Under the pieces are notes generated by a model. That model did no database searches. It worked only from the letters and a program-made list of their open reading frames with translations, and was not told where the DNA came from. From NCBI GenBank assembly GCA_903813345.2, contig CAIIXF020000008.1:1621341-1685340 (forward strand): DNA of 64,000 nt, in the 5' to 3' direction. Shown one piece after another: positions 1 through 58,771 of this stretch (positions are counted from its first letter, which is position 1; each line of letters starts with the position of its first letter). Both the position numbers and the translations under genes were made by a program. The stretch comes from Owenia fusiformis (taxonomy: Eukaryota; Annelida; Polychaeta; Sabellida; Oweniidae).

Positions 1-45674
<45,674 letters not shown>

Positions 45675-46353
45675 AGCGTACTACGGCACCTGGACCAACT
45701 ATCTGTTTTGAATTTACTTGAATTACTTAGTATTGGTGGAGAAATAGAACGAAATGAAGACTGAATTAACTTTTTCTTCCTCAAAATGGCAGTCTTCTAC
45801 ATCCGGGCTTTTGCTCGAATCTTTGTCTCTGATTTGCTATATTATTTTCGTAATCACTTATAAATCCCTACTCAGCAAGGTATGGCAATAATAAATTGAG
45901 TCATATAATCATTTGTCTATTATTTGATGAAATTATGATTTTTTTAGTACTAAAACAGCATTTTCTTTGAATACCAAACTAACCAAGTAGAGTACAGAGC
46001 TACTGACAACAAAGATTTCAAAAATTTCGAACTAACTCCACTTTAGCTTGTATTTTCTTCTACTAAGGTGAATATGAGACAAGAACTGAAGATGTGGCTT
46101 AAGATAGGATATTTGTGATGCCAGGAACTCATTTAAAGTAAGTACACGACTCCTTTTAACCATTGAAAATGTGTTATAATCTAACCCATTTTTTAAAACT
46201 TTTATTGACATCAACAATGTGCTGATAAGTGCCTTATTGGCTCTGAATCAACTAATTTGTGACTAAGCCTAGACTTGCTGCATCATTCCAGTCTAAATGT
46301 TAGAAGTTCAGAGAAAGTTCATCATAATTATAAATACCACCATGGAGTAAGAT
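45675..46353. promoter_or_regulatory. 5' flank of the dynein gene (probable promoter/5' UTR region)
   Basis: This is inferred from position only. The dynein start codon lies at 45674 and a modest rise in CpG is seen at about 45560-45680. I see no TATA box placed to explain a start site, and a non-coding 5' exon further upstream cannot be excluded. If the candidate plus-strand exon at 46354 is real, this segment would be a shared divergent promoter. Confidence 0.4.
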
Positions 46354-46389
46354 ATGAACGAGCTGAAATACCTGCTATTTCATGATGAG
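46354..46389 (+). other. Candidate tiny first coding exon of an unknown plus-strand gene
   Basis: ATG followed by eleven codons (MNELKYLLFHDE) ends exactly at a GTATGT donor. It is preceded by a two-codon upstream ORF (ATG GAG TAA). The peptide looks protein-like and its position, divergent from dynein, would suit a head-to-head gene. No second exon could be found in the following 17.6 kb, so this is weak and may be chance. Confidence 0.2.
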
Positions 46390-48401
46390 GTATGTTTTGA
46401 TGTAAATTTACTTTCGTTTTCTCTCTTTGTTTATAAAAACTAGGTCAGTAATCTCCACTTACTCCATTTCTGGGAAGTAAATTGGGATTGAATTGCTAGT
46501 ATTTCAGAGAAGTTTGGTGTTCATGATTTTATACATGTACGTAATTATTCTAAGCCTGTTTATTCACTTTTGTACATTCAGGCACTTTAGAAGAGTTAGA
46601 AAGAGTTATTCATCATCAAATGCACCAGCTGTATTATAATTAAACTGAATATTCAACATATGCTTATTCAGCAATTCAAGTTATTGTTCAATATGGATAA
46701 CGTGATAGTGGATATGATTGTACACTTCAAAGACAAGACATTTTTTCTTTATATTTATTCTTTAGTACATGTATAGCCTGAAAAGCCTCTAGGCTTGAAG
46801 CCTATATGTGATATATGTACACGATGATCAGTTTTCATTCTCATTATCTCAGAGACATAACCTGTATAATATATAAAAAAAGTTGATGTAGAGTTATTCA
46901 AAAAATCCTACAAAATCCATAGGCTAGAAGTTCATTTGAGAGGGACTGATTTACTCAAAATTGACCATTTGCTCCAAATGTTGAACATAGAATTTAATTA
47001 ATCTTATTTTATGGTTCAAACATCTTTACAGCTCAGTTGGTTTTAAGTTAATAGGATATTGTCTTTTTGAAGTTCATTTACTCAAACTATAAGCTGCACT
47101 TGAATTGTACTATCATCATGTGAAGAATATGTCACATTTCACGGTGCTTTCCCAAGGATTTTGTATGTGGAGGATCTTCAGAACAGCATTTTAGGGATTT
47201 TGAAACTGTTGGTGCTAGGCCATTCTAGGTATAAAAGAATAAATCAGAGATGCCATCTTATTGAGTTTGGGAGAAGCCTTCCTACTCTGCTACTCCAAGC
47301 ATTTTTGTTAAATTATCAGCTTAAGATTTAAATACTATGGATTAGGGCTGAAACAAGAAGTGAATTGTCAGTTCAAATATTCTACCAGCAAATTCAGGTT
47401 TGGCCCAAATTATTAACTTATGTAGAAATGTACGTATCTTAGAGTTCAGAGTTTATATTGCCATGTTATAAACAATTCATCTTGTACAGTGACTTTTTAG
47501 AGAAAGATGACTGTATCCTAATGTAGGGTAATGGTGGTTGAATTGAAGTTAGACAGATGAATGAAAGGACATGTATGTTGGGATATAATAGGATATCAGG
47601 ATATTACACTTCTCCCCTCTTTAAAACCAGGATGTAAGGAACAATAATCTATATCTGGTATATTATACAAAACCTAATGACTCACCTCTGAGAAAAAAGC
47701 TATGTCTTAATCATAGTTAATATACTAATACTAATTATTCATTGTATCCTTTGATTTGTCAGAATTATTGCAGATAAGAATTAATTTTCTACATAGGTTT
47801 TCATTCAGGAAAAATGATACTAGTGAAGTATTGAACTATCATTGGTTATTCAAATTATAGATGTCGTGGATAAGTTTATGCAATAAACCAATCGTGTAAA
47901 ATTGTATGATCCAGTCTTCGTTCTTTTTCTTGGAATTGAATCTTGGGATTAACAGAAGGAAAATGAGAAAGTAGCTCTATTATGAATGTAATCTTTCAGT
48001 TTTAATTTGACGCTAATCCATCATTTATTTTATTTATAATGAATCAGTCTTCGTAAAGAAATTCTCAGACGTTTTAGATGATGAGTTTTTATTGTATCTG
48101 ATTCTGTATAGATTCAATCTCATTTTCTTTAGAATTTTGTATATTTGTGAAAATTTCTGTTTTAATAAATATTTTTATGCTTGACACATATTAAATGATA
48201 ATAATCAAACTTAACAATGAAATTGATCCCCTAATATTCTATTAATTAATCAGATTTAGGGGAAGTTTTTGTATGGCTGCGATTTCATGTGACCCGAGTT
48301 AGCCACAACCTTTTCATGAAACTTGTAACTACCAACTGGCACCTTGGTAATTGCCATAACATTTGAAATAGCATTGAACTTATATGTGCTCTTAATTACT
48401 A

Positions 48402-48597
48402 CAGTAAAGCCTTTTCATGTGAACATATATTTAATGCGAGCCCTTCAAAATAAATAACATTTTTTCATATGTAATTTTTCAATTTTAGAATGTTTACTGA
48501 AGTATGTTTATTCTGATCAAAACCTCTGAATCTGAACACCTCTCATTATGAACACTTTAAGCCAATCCAAGTGGTTTGCTTTAAAGAGGTTCTACTG
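48402..48597. mobile_element. Pogo/Tigger-like MITE
   Basis: Starts CAGTAAAGCCTTTTCATGTG and ends AAAGAGGTTCTACTG, with TA on both sides (48400-48401 and 48598-48599). It is 196 bp, with internal AAACCTCTGAATCTGAACAC as in the related copies at 13588, 57700 and 61602. Confidence 0.7.
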
Positions 48598-48617
48598 TAT
48601 ACTACTGTATACATACT

Positions 48618-48998
48618 CAGGCCTGTCAACTTGGGAACACCTAACATGAGTGACTTGGAAATGTTGAACACCTCCCCTCAAAATGTGGACACCTTGGTCC
48701 AAATCTGAACACCTTGATCCAAAAATACGAAAAATTTCGAACGGAATGCGTGACATATCCGTCATACGCGTGAAAAGTCCGAACGAAATGCATACGTTTT
48801 TTTCCCGTCGTTCGTATTTTTGCTGTGTAGACGATCTTTTTTAGAAAATTTTCTCCAGAAAGATTTTTGCTTGACAATTACCAGGTAAAATGCGTATTTG
48901 CGTGACAATTTCTGTCACGCAAAAGTAACTGGCGTGACTTCAAATTCTTCAGCAAATGCGTGACAAATACGCAAATTGCGGGACAGTTGACAGGCCTG
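48618..48998. mobile_element. hAT-like MITE
   Basis: Terminal inverted repeats CAGGCCTGTCAACT and AGTTGACAGGCCTG bound 381 bp and are flanked by a direct CATACT duplication. Internal repeats of GCGTGACAA/TTGTCACGC type lie near the right end. The minus-strand 78-codon ORF inside it is not recognisable as a protein family. Confidence 0.8.
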
Positions 48999-51900
48999 CA
49001 TACTGACTATCTTTGTTAGGACTTCTGGGAACTAAAATCTAAATTAATTGAAGAGTTTCAGTTTCAGTACTTAATGGTCAGTATATAATAGGTTAACAGA
49101 GGTCAACATTTACATGCCAAGATACTATTGTAGGACCACTAATCTGAGTTGAATATTCATGGATGTCAGGTTTAAGGAATTATGATAACAAGTAATGAAA
49201 TACTAGACATGTACAGGTAATGTAAAAGCAATCTAAATAATTCAGTATATCATAAACATGGACATTTCAGTATGTGTTAATTTTTTTTGTTTTTATGAAA
49301 TTAATAAAAAATACTACAAAAGGCTGTAAGACACTCTGACACAGCTTTAATTTAATAAAATTCATAAAAATTACTATAACAGAATTATTTTGCTACCAAA
49401 AATCTGAAAACTTGTAATAATATGCCAGATGTACAGTACATCATTTATAATCCTTAATTATATATAATCGTGGCTTAATTAAATGGTGCATGTTGGTGGA
49501 GTTTGATGTAGCCAGGATATATGTGTATTAGATCCGGATATGTATGTGTATTAGATCAGGATATATGTGTATTAGATCAGTCATAGGGAAATATTCAAGG
49601 TGAGCCACTGAGCATAGTGTATTTAGTGGTGTAATATTGACTTATTGATAGGCAGTTTGCAGGAATAAACATATAGAATTCAAGGTGAGTTAGATATATT
49701 TGTTAATTATATCATAAATATTGGTCTTTACTTAATTTGTCTTGTCTTAAATTAACTCTGCATATTTTTAGTTTTTTCTGTATTGTAGTCAGATATGAAT
49801 CTTGATCTGTTAGATCCAATATCACTTGATATTAAATCTGATGATTTTGATATCTAAAAATTTCTGACATAAAAATAATACTTGTCACGCAGTAAAAGTT
49901 TACATTTTTTAACAATACAATATACAGTAATAATACAATTCAATACCAAGTTATTCAGCAACAACTGATATGGAACAAAATCAATACCAGAAAATTCTGA
50001 TTTTTTTGTCTGATGACGCTTAATACCTTGGCTAGACATACTCTGGAGGGGATTACTCAGATGTATAAGGCAGAATAAGCCTGGACAAATAAGCTTAATT
50101 GTCCTAGTGATAAAATGTCCCTGTCATTACTCAGCAAACTTGATTATGTGCTCTGTCATCACGAGAGATTAATACCAAGGTATACTCCCCCATAATTAAC
50201 CAGGTGATATAATGATGTCACAAAACCATATGGGTGTCTCATATAATAGGAACATTTGGTTTTTACAGCACTGATTTGTGTTGGTATTTGACTCACATCA
50301 TCCCCCTGTCAGTCCTGGTCATATCTGAACTTAAGTCGATGAACAGACATGTTCATCTCCTGATGAGTTATTGAGTTATTAAGAACAACTCTCGCAAACA
50401 TCTTGAAATTGGAATACTTTTCAATTCTATTTTTTGACATCTCATCAACTCATATGTTAAGAGTCTTAAATCAATATAAACACTGGTTTGTCAAGCATTG
50501 TCTGCTTTAGACAGGTTTTACTGTAAACCAATCCCAGAATTCAGCAGGATGGACAAAGATGATAAGATGCTGACTCAACTTGTCCTAGGTCAAAATTGTG
50601 AAATCAAAAGAATGCTGGCTGTTGTAAATAACTGAGGTTGATGACTTCAGTGGTACATTAGCCAAAATTGATAGCCATCAAATGAATGAACAGATGGACA
50701 TGGGTGCTTAGAGCAAGTACATGGATATGTCATTTGAATAGATACAACAGAAATAATGCATGATTTGAACTAGTAGATAGTTTCATATTAGAAGTAAATC
50801 TATGTTTGTACAGAACATTTATTTTTATGTTCAGTTCAAACATGTCCAGAAATTCACCTCATATGGTCTTAAGTTTTGGCAGATGGTGAATATAATTGCT
50901 AAATTTGATTCTTAATAACTACTCCCTTGGCAAAGTTATTTAAGTATTCATATACAATATATGTATAACTTACATTTCTTGTAAAAGTCTGAAATAAAAG
51001 ATCTCAAAACTCTTTCTTCAAAAGTCATTTTCTCAGAACCTATTGATCAATCTTGTACAAAGCGTGAATATTAGAATGCTGTTAGAATAATGTAATCAAA
51101 TAAACCGCAAACATAATATTACAATTGATTGAAATGTAGAAATAAATTCCCTGAACTTATATTAGTGTATAAGTAGCTTGTTTACATTATATAGTTGCAT
51201 TTGAAAAATAAGTTAGTAAAATCATTTATAGTTTATTAGAAGTAAGGTCTCGGCACCTTCTAAGTTCAAGTTAACTGTCTATGTCCCCAATCATTTAGAA
51301 CTCAGACGCCAATACGATAAATATCAAGTACAAATTGCGCTAAATTAAAGGTCCCCGTGGAAAAACGAACATTTTACTCAGTTTTCATAAATGCTATAAA
51401 TGGAAACTTGGTAATTTTTATTCCATAATATCCTGACAAGGTTCTTTCATTATTTAGAAAGTTCTTAATTTCACACAGAATGTAATAAGTTTCCGATTGA
51501 ATTAATTAGATTTCCTCATGTTTCATGATTTAATGATATGTATTATAAAAATGTTATTAAAGATCTTTGATAAAGACAATATGCCTGAAGAAATCCAGGG
51601 ATTAATGGGATATAATACTGTTTGGCCTTTCTCTGGACCATTGAGCTATTATACATTATATACTTAGCTGCCTCCTGGCCTAATTTGGATATGATATATA
51701 TCTCCCTCAGGATAAACCTTATATCTTTCACTTAAAAATCCAAGAATACGCTTCTGCATTAAGAAATTGCCATATTTGGCTATCAGGATGATTTATTATG
51801 CTGCACAAACTTTATTAGTCAAAAGGATAAGATAATCATGTATATCTTGGTTCTTTTAGTTCACCAAAGGACATACTTACTTTAGATTATACCATATATC

Positions 51901-52743
51901 TTGTTTTCTTTTATTTCATCAGAATCAGAACCTGTCATTTGTAGTCAGACCATATGAAGTAATAATCTTATTTATAAAGAAAAAATATAGGGATCCATTA
52001 ACAAACATACATCTTTTTCTCATTATTCATTATAATGCCATTTATGACATCATAATCTGTGTTTTAATGACATTTGTGACATTTCAAATTGGCTGATCAA
52101 TCAACACTGGATTGAGTATTGTGTCTAAGTTCTTTTTTATTTAAATACCCCATAAAATAGTCTTAAAATAAAATGGATTAAATAAGAGGAGAAATTATGA
52201 GTTTCCGTGATATTTACATGAAAAAGAACAAATTACAAAAATTACATTTTTAAATGTCACTAGGGAACAGAGCTTTAGGTACCTTTGCAGTTGCCTTTTT
52301 ATGTGTAAAATTGTTTAGATGATTTGATACATAAAAACAACATACAACAATCAGCTTAATAATACTGTATCGCATACTGAACATATCTAATATGAAGAAG
52401 CATTGGCAATTATCAGTGGATTCATGATATGCTATTTTATTTCATTAATATGGTGTAATATAAATGTAATTCAATCTAATACACAACTACATATAGTTAC
52501 ACTTTGGAGGAAGACCAGTTGATACTATGCAGACCCATAGCCAGGATCTGCTAAGGGTGGTTTGATCATTCTGGTCCAAAAATGACCAAAATCACTTAAA
52601 AAGTGCCCGGAATAGAGAAAAACTGTGATTTTGAAAGAATTTTTGGCCAGGGGAACCAATCTCCCCTCCCCCGGGCTACAGGCCTGCTATTAGAGATATG
52701 AAGGAGGTGATGTACCAAGATATTTAAGTGGTCTTGCATTTTT

Positions 52744-54414
52744 ATCCCATCGAACGAAGTTCGGAGGGATATAGGGAACGCCTCCGTCCGTACGTACGTA
52801 CGTCCGTACGTACGTACGTCCGTCCGTACGTACGTACGTCCGTCCGTCCGTACGTACGTCCGTCCGTCCGGGCAATAACTCAAATACCGTTGGCCCGATT
52901 TTGTTCATATTTTGTACAAATATACCCTATGGGGGTAGAAGTTCTGCTCGAAAGCCGATTTTCAAAATGGCCGCTCATTTCAAAATGGTGGCCATTTTAG
53001 TGCCGAATTTACAGTAATTTAGGTGCAATATGTAAAACTGTAATAGCAATATGTTTTAGATGTAAAAAAATTATATAGGACATTAATAAAGCTAGAAATG
53101 TAGATATTAAAGAAGCACATGGCAGCCATCTTGAAAAATGGCGGCCTTTACTCGTTATTTTACGATTTTTGCTGTAACTCGAAAAGTAGTGGAGCGATTT
53201 TGTTCATATTTGATATGTGAATACTTAAACATTGTACACTGTCTAAAGACACTTTTGGTAGAAGGCGGCCATTTTGAAAAATGGCCACCATTTTAACGTA
53301 TTTTACTATAACTCGAAAAGTAGTGGAGCGATTTTGTTCATATTTGGTATGTGAATACTATAAGCATGACACACTGTCCTATGACACTTTTGGTAGAAGG
53401 CGGCCATGTTTCAAATTTTTTTTTCAAAAAATTATATAGGACATTAATAAAGCTAGAAATGTAGATATTAAAGAAGCACATGGCAGCCATCTTGAAAAAT
53501 GGCGGCCTTTACTCGTTATTTTACGATTTTTGCTGTAACTCGAAAAGTAGTGGAGCGATTTTGTTCATATTTGATATGTGAATACTATAAACATTGTACA
53601 CTGTCTAAAGACACTTTTGGTAGAAGGCGGCCATTTTGAAAAATGGCCGCCATTTTGAAAAATTGCCACCATTTTAACGTATTTTACTATAACTCGAAAA
53701 GTAGTGAAGCGATTTTGTTCATATTTGGTATGTGAATACTATAAGCATGGCACACTGTCTAATGACACTTTTGGTAGAAGGCGGCCATTTTTCAAAATGG
53801 CCGCCATTTTAACGTATTTTACTATAACTCGAAAAGTAGTGGAGCGATTTTGTTCATATTTGGTATGTGAATACTATAAGCATGACACACTGTCCTATGA
53901 CACTTTTGAAAGAAGGTGGCCATTTTGAAAAAAATTTTGAAAAATGGCCGCCATTTTAACGTATTATACTATAACTAGAAAAGTAGTGAAGCGATTTTGT
54001 TCATATTTGGTATGTGAATACTGTAAGCATGGCACACTGTCTAATGACACTTTTGGTAGAAGGCGGTCATTTTTCAAAATGGCCGCCATTTTAACGTATT
54101 TTACTATAACTCGAAAAGTAGTGGAGCGATTTTTGTTTATATTTGGTATGTAAATACTATAAGCACGGCACACTGTCTTATGGCATTTTTGGTAGAAGGT
54201 GGCCATTTTGAAAAATGGCCGCCATTTTAACTTTTTTACTATAACTTGAAAAGTAGTGGAGCGATTTTGTTGATATTTGGTATATATGAATACTATAAGC
54301 ATGGCACATGGTCTAATGACACTTTTGGTAGAAGGCGGCCATTTTGAAAAATGGCTGCCATTTTTGCTATATACTTTGTTTGTAAAAATGCCATCCATGG
54401 CTGTTCGATGGGAT
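52744..54414. mobile_element. 1.7-kb repeat element with internal satellite
   Basis: Ends are inverted (ATCCCATCGAAC at 52744; GTTCGATGGGAT to 54414). After the left end comes a CGTA/CGTC microsatellite (52790-52869), then GGCAATAACTCAAATACCG and a GGGGGTAGAAGTTCTGCTCG segment. From about 53100 to 54400 run roughly seven units of 130-200 bp containing GCCGCCATTTTAACGTATTT, ACTCGAAAAGTAGTGGAGCG and GACACTTTTGGTAGAAGG. No transposase is visible. Relatives occur inverted at 31750-32380 and, diverged, at 21900-22330. Confidence 0.8.
52790..52869. repeat. CGTA/CGTC microsatellite
   Basis: About 20 tetranucleotides alternating CGTA and CGTC in blocks, next to the left end of the 52744 element. Both strands read open as Tyr/Val/Arg/Thr repeats, which are not proteins. 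Confidence 0.95.
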
Positions 54415-57400
54415 TCGCTACGCTTTGGCGTTGCCGTTGTTCTGGTTACCCCTCCCTTAACCTTATATTACCTCTTGAGGTGAAATAGAGTTGTCTTATC
54501 ATGCACAGAGTGAGATGAAGCTCCCTTTTAAGAAGCTAAGTCAAATTAATGCAAATGGTAGAGTTGTCTTCTACTTTAGTTTTAAATTCATGATATATTA
54601 TGCATATGTGCTATTCTGATACTCATCGCACTTTTCTGTCTTTTCCAATAGTGTGGTTTTGCTTCTGATAATCCTGGGCTCTGGATAAGCTGATGGGGAT
54701 ATAGGGGAATTTACCTTTTATTGACACCTTTTCCAAAATATTTAAATCACTGGCCAAGAAAATGAAATACTTCTCTAATCTTTAACTCCTATTCATTGTA
54801 TTTTTCCACATGCCAGATTAAAAAACTCATTAATTGTTGTCAGGAAGTCTAGGCGGTCATTCCGGTCTTTATTGTTTAGTCAGTGGCTATTAGCATAAAT
54901 CTTCTCTAACATCTCAGTATCACATGCCAGTGCTAATTTCTTTGTTTTAACTTCTGATGCTCAAAATACTATAAACAGCTCTAATGAATCAGGACTATAA
55001 TCTTAAATCTGGCTGAGAAAGCAGTAGGTGGTTTGGTCCAGCAGGTGTTGACAGTTAGGAAGAATGAGAAGGACACTGTAGAGGAGAGTAAAGTCTGGGT
55101 ATAATCACATTCCTGCTTGTTTTCACAGTGCTATTAGATTAGGACTTCCCTGAATGAGTCTGGATTCTCAATTCAGGGTAGAATGACCAATGATGACCAG
55201 GATGTTAATGAGTTGATCTTAGCATCATTGAGTTGACTACAAGTGACAGTAGATGACAAAGATTGCGATGGTTCAGCATTGATGCAATGAACGCTAAATA
55301 AAGTCACGGTGAACAGTGGACCTTCAATATTCTCAGCCTGAGATTTTAGTTTCAGAAACAATACAGAACAGGAAGAAATCTTTTAAGTGTCATATGATAG
55401 CAATTGTAATCTTTCCTGGATTGTCACAGTTGTTCTTAGAACACTAGAAAGAACAGTAGATTGATATATAAAATGTCATGAGGATTTGGAACTTACTCAA
55501 TGTTCAAAGCAATATTTGTGAGAAAGGCAAGTAAATTACATTGTTTATTATATATTTGTTATATTTAAGATGGAATGAATGACTAGTGTGGCTTCGCTGC
55601 TTCGTCCCTTCTTCTTCATGTCTGAACAAGTTTTGAAACAAGCGCCACTGATCAAATCTGCAGAGACATACGGTTCATATTGGAATGTCATTCATTCCAA
55701 AAAGCTCATGCCTAATAACCACAAATTGCTATTTGTGGCTTTGATCTGATAAAATCAGCCAGAAAACTGAGCCAGGAATGTTTATATCATGTTGTATCTC
55801 GATTCCCTGTTTCAGCTCTATGTCAATGATTTCTACCGCAACAGTAATAGATTGTTATATGACAAATCCAATTTCACTAATGCTCTAGTTGGGTGTATTT
55901 CCCATACATTTGGTTCATTTAATTTGATAGGTAATACCATTGAATTCAATATGGAATGCATATATCCATGAGAGCTTTATATGAGGAGCACTAGGGGTTT
56001 GGGAATTGTGTAGATTAATAGGTTTTGGCAGACTTTTTATCAATTTATATAGACACTGGTCTGCCAAACCATAAATTGAATTGTTTCTCTGCAGGCTATC
56101 ATATATGATGCTCACATACAAAGTATGCTGTCCTTAGATCATCCTAAAGGTTGTCTCCATCAATGATAAGGTCTTGAGAACAAATTTGTATTTGTACCGC
56201 GGGAAAGACCTTGTAGTCAATGTAATTTTACTTGTGAATTAGCTCTCATAATCTTTTGTACAAATCCATAAGGTATCCTTGCTATATTCTGTTCTGAGAT
56301 CACAAAGTTGATTGGATGCATATTTGGTTTTTGAAAACTGAAGTTTTGAACAAAATGTGATTTTGTGTTGAAAACTGAAGATTTGAGATTTTTAACAGAA
56401 TCACATAGGTTTTTATCCTAAATCTACTAATATTCATGATGCTATTTTCAAGATTTTAAATTGAAGCAAACTTTAGAGGTTGGAGAAGCAAATTGATATA
56501 TGGTGCAGCTCCTTAGTTTAAAAAGTCTTGCAATAACTCTGGTTGGTGTGGGACGAAAGAGATTGTTGCATGGAACAAAACTATTTGACATACTAATAAC
56601 TAAAACCTGCCCCTTATATTTACAAGAGACCTTGACTGTAGTATGACAGCTAGCAAGTGGTTTTCAAGCTATCAAAACACAAAAACAAAGAATATTTCTT
56701 ATAAAGTTCAGTGGAAATGTAATGCTATGGTTTTGTTATGTTTGGCATATTCATTCTTTAACTGGTTATTACAATCTTCTGTACTTATTGAGGTCCCTAC
56801 TTGAGTGCTTCCTAGTTGCCCCACGCAAATAATCTCATATTTTGCTCATAAACTTTTTATGTTATTTGTTAGTTGCTATAGAATTGGTGATTTCCTCCTA
56901 GTCCAAATAAATTTGAATGGTTCTACATTTCATGTTTAGTATCAAATAACTAGTCATTTGTGTCAAGGGGTATAGTCACGATAAGGAAGAGGCTGGACCC
57001 AAAATTAATGTGCATGGCTATAACTGTAGGTACTAAAAAAGGAAATGTTAAGTTTTAATAATGTAAGGATATTATCAATGCCAGGCTACTTTGGAAAGTG
57101 ATTTGGATGTGTTAATGTAAAGCTAAGCGAAGGGATTAATCTGCTATGTATTTTAGCTCATCCATGCAGGAGATACTAGTCTCGCATCAAGCCTTTGGTT
57201 CTCTATTTCCCACCATTGTGGAGACTGATGACGGAACGAGGTTGCAACATTTTTTCAAATCAACATAGTCATATTGATTCACGTAGGTACATGTTCAATT
57301 AATTAAATAACATGTAGATTAAATTAAATTAGGCTGGTATTTCTAGGTTGTAAGTAGATACTACTTCTGCCAGCTGATCAGTAAGATCTCTGATTTGGTA

Positions 57401-57690
57401 CAACAGTCTGAGTGCTAAGTTTAGTTTGAGACGAAGCTCTCTTTTAAGAAGCAAAATCATACAGATCCAATGTTAGTGGCATAGCTTCATTTTGTGCTAT
57501 GTTTAAATTGGTATCATGGTTGTCATTTTAGAGAGCACAGCCTCATGTCACTTCCTATCTAGAAGGCATATTTAGATTGATAACTCTTTGTTACCACAGT
57601 TTGATAAATGTACTAAAATATGAATTGGTGCCATGTTTTTATTTGAAATGATAGTGGTTTGTTATCAGGGTTCGATATGCTTTTTGGGTT
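54415..57690. other. Stretch without recognisable genes
   Basis: AT-rich non-coding sequence. Segments near 54505-54550 and 57425-57460 share a GACGAAGCTC-CTTTTAAGAAGC-type motif, suggesting two copies of a decayed repeat. No exon with plausible coding and splice signals was seen on either strand. Confidence 0.55.
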
Positions 57691-57699
57691 GATTTAATA

Positions 57700-57893
57700 C
57701 AGGGTAACCTGTCTAATCTGAACACCACTAGATATAACCAAAAAGGTTTTGATTAGCAGGTGTTCAAGGTTCAAAGTTTCTTAATATTTGAGTCACTGGG
57801 AGGTTACAAAATTGAGACCAAGAAAAGTGTTCACATTGAGAATGAGAGGTGTTCAGATTAGAGAGGTGTTCTGATAAACAGGTTTCACTCTAC
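57700..57893. mobile_element. Pogo/Tigger-like MITE (diverged)
   Basis: Starts CAGGGTAACCTGTCTAATCT after TA and ends near CAGGTTTCACTCTA. The interior has GATTAGCAGGTGTTCAAGG and AGAGGTGTTCAGATTAG, as in the other copies. Confidence 0.6.
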
Positions 57894-58593
57894 CATATAT
57901 TGATAGCATGCATCTTGACATTATACAATTTTGTATCCAGGTTATCATGTTATACAGATAATTTCAAGGTCACCATACCCTCAAAGCATCCCTGTGTTAA
58001 ATAATTAAATACAACATAGCTTCTAAATATATTTGCGCGTTATATTGTGCTGCACAATAAAGGAGACACAGGGGATATTGATTCTCTAACTTGGTTCAGC
58101 CCCATATTGAGCATCATTGCCTATCACTGGAAATACGAAATATGAAGAGTCAGAAAGGATTCGGCCCTGCATTTTGTCATTTTGTTTTACTTCCTGTTTT
58201 TCAATCTCTTCGTGCTTATTCACATTTCTCTTCTCAATTGCATGTCACATCTTCCTTCATTTTAAGGTCTTTTTACATCATTTGTTTCTCCCACTATTTT
58301 CAATTTTTGCACACTTCATCTTTACTTGACTGTAAGAACTTAGAAATGCATGATCCCCTGTTCCCCATTGTGCTATATTTAAAAGGTATCTATAACATTT
58401 TTAATGGAAGATCTCTGCTGGTTGTTTGTTACGTAAGAGGCTGTCAGGCACTTAGACTTTGATTGAAATGTTATGCAGGTGAAAAATCAGCTTAAATAGA
58501 TTGGAATTAGCAAATAGAATAGCTATGGTTATTTCGAAATGACTTGGAATTAAGCATGATCAGAGCGCCATCTTCCTTAACCCATTTGGATAC

Positions 58594-58771
58594 TCATTGA
58601 TTTGGGTACTCATTGATTTGGATACTTATTGATTTGGGTACTCATTGATTTGGATAATCATTGATTTGGGTACTCATTGATTTGGATACTCATTGATTTG
58701 GGTACTCATTGATTTGGGTACTCATTGATTTGGGTTCTCATTGATAGGATACTCATTGATTTGAGTACTCA
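58594..58771. repeat. 17-bp minisatellite
   Basis: About ten or eleven copies of TACTCATTGATTTGGG(T/A), with small variations such as a lost base at 58742. It lies in otherwise plain sequence between 57900 and 60290, where no gene is apparent. Confidence 0.92.

Larger units (their letters stand above)
46390..52740. other. Long stretch without recognisable genes
   Basis: AT-rich sequence with no convincing exon on either strand, apart from the two MITEs at 48402 and 48618. Positions 49510-49585 hold three copies of a 24-30-bp ATGTGTATTAGATC motif. Around 50550-50640 a short open stretch (MDKDDKMLTQLVLGQNCEIK) ends quickly in stops and may be decayed transposon coding sequence. Confidence 0.6.

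Noticed and set aside
50550-50640. Short open stretch reading MDKDDKMLTQLV
   Set aside because: It runs into several stops within 40 codons and has no recognisable domain. At most it is a decayed transposon fragment.
52596-52908. Tyr/Val/Arg/Thr-repeat ORFs
   Set aside because: They are translations of the CGTA/CGTC microsatellite inside a mobile element.
53704-54398. Several ORFs of 69-144 codons with FCSYLVCEYYKH or YSKNGSHFSKWPP repeats
   Set aside because: They lie in the satellite units of the 52744-54414 element, on both strands, and have no domain.
58091-58462. 123-codon plus-strand ORF with hydrophobic, Phe/Ser/His-rich sequence
   Set aside because: It matches no family I know, and its composition is what AT- and pyrimidine-rich DNA produces. 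No splice or start support.
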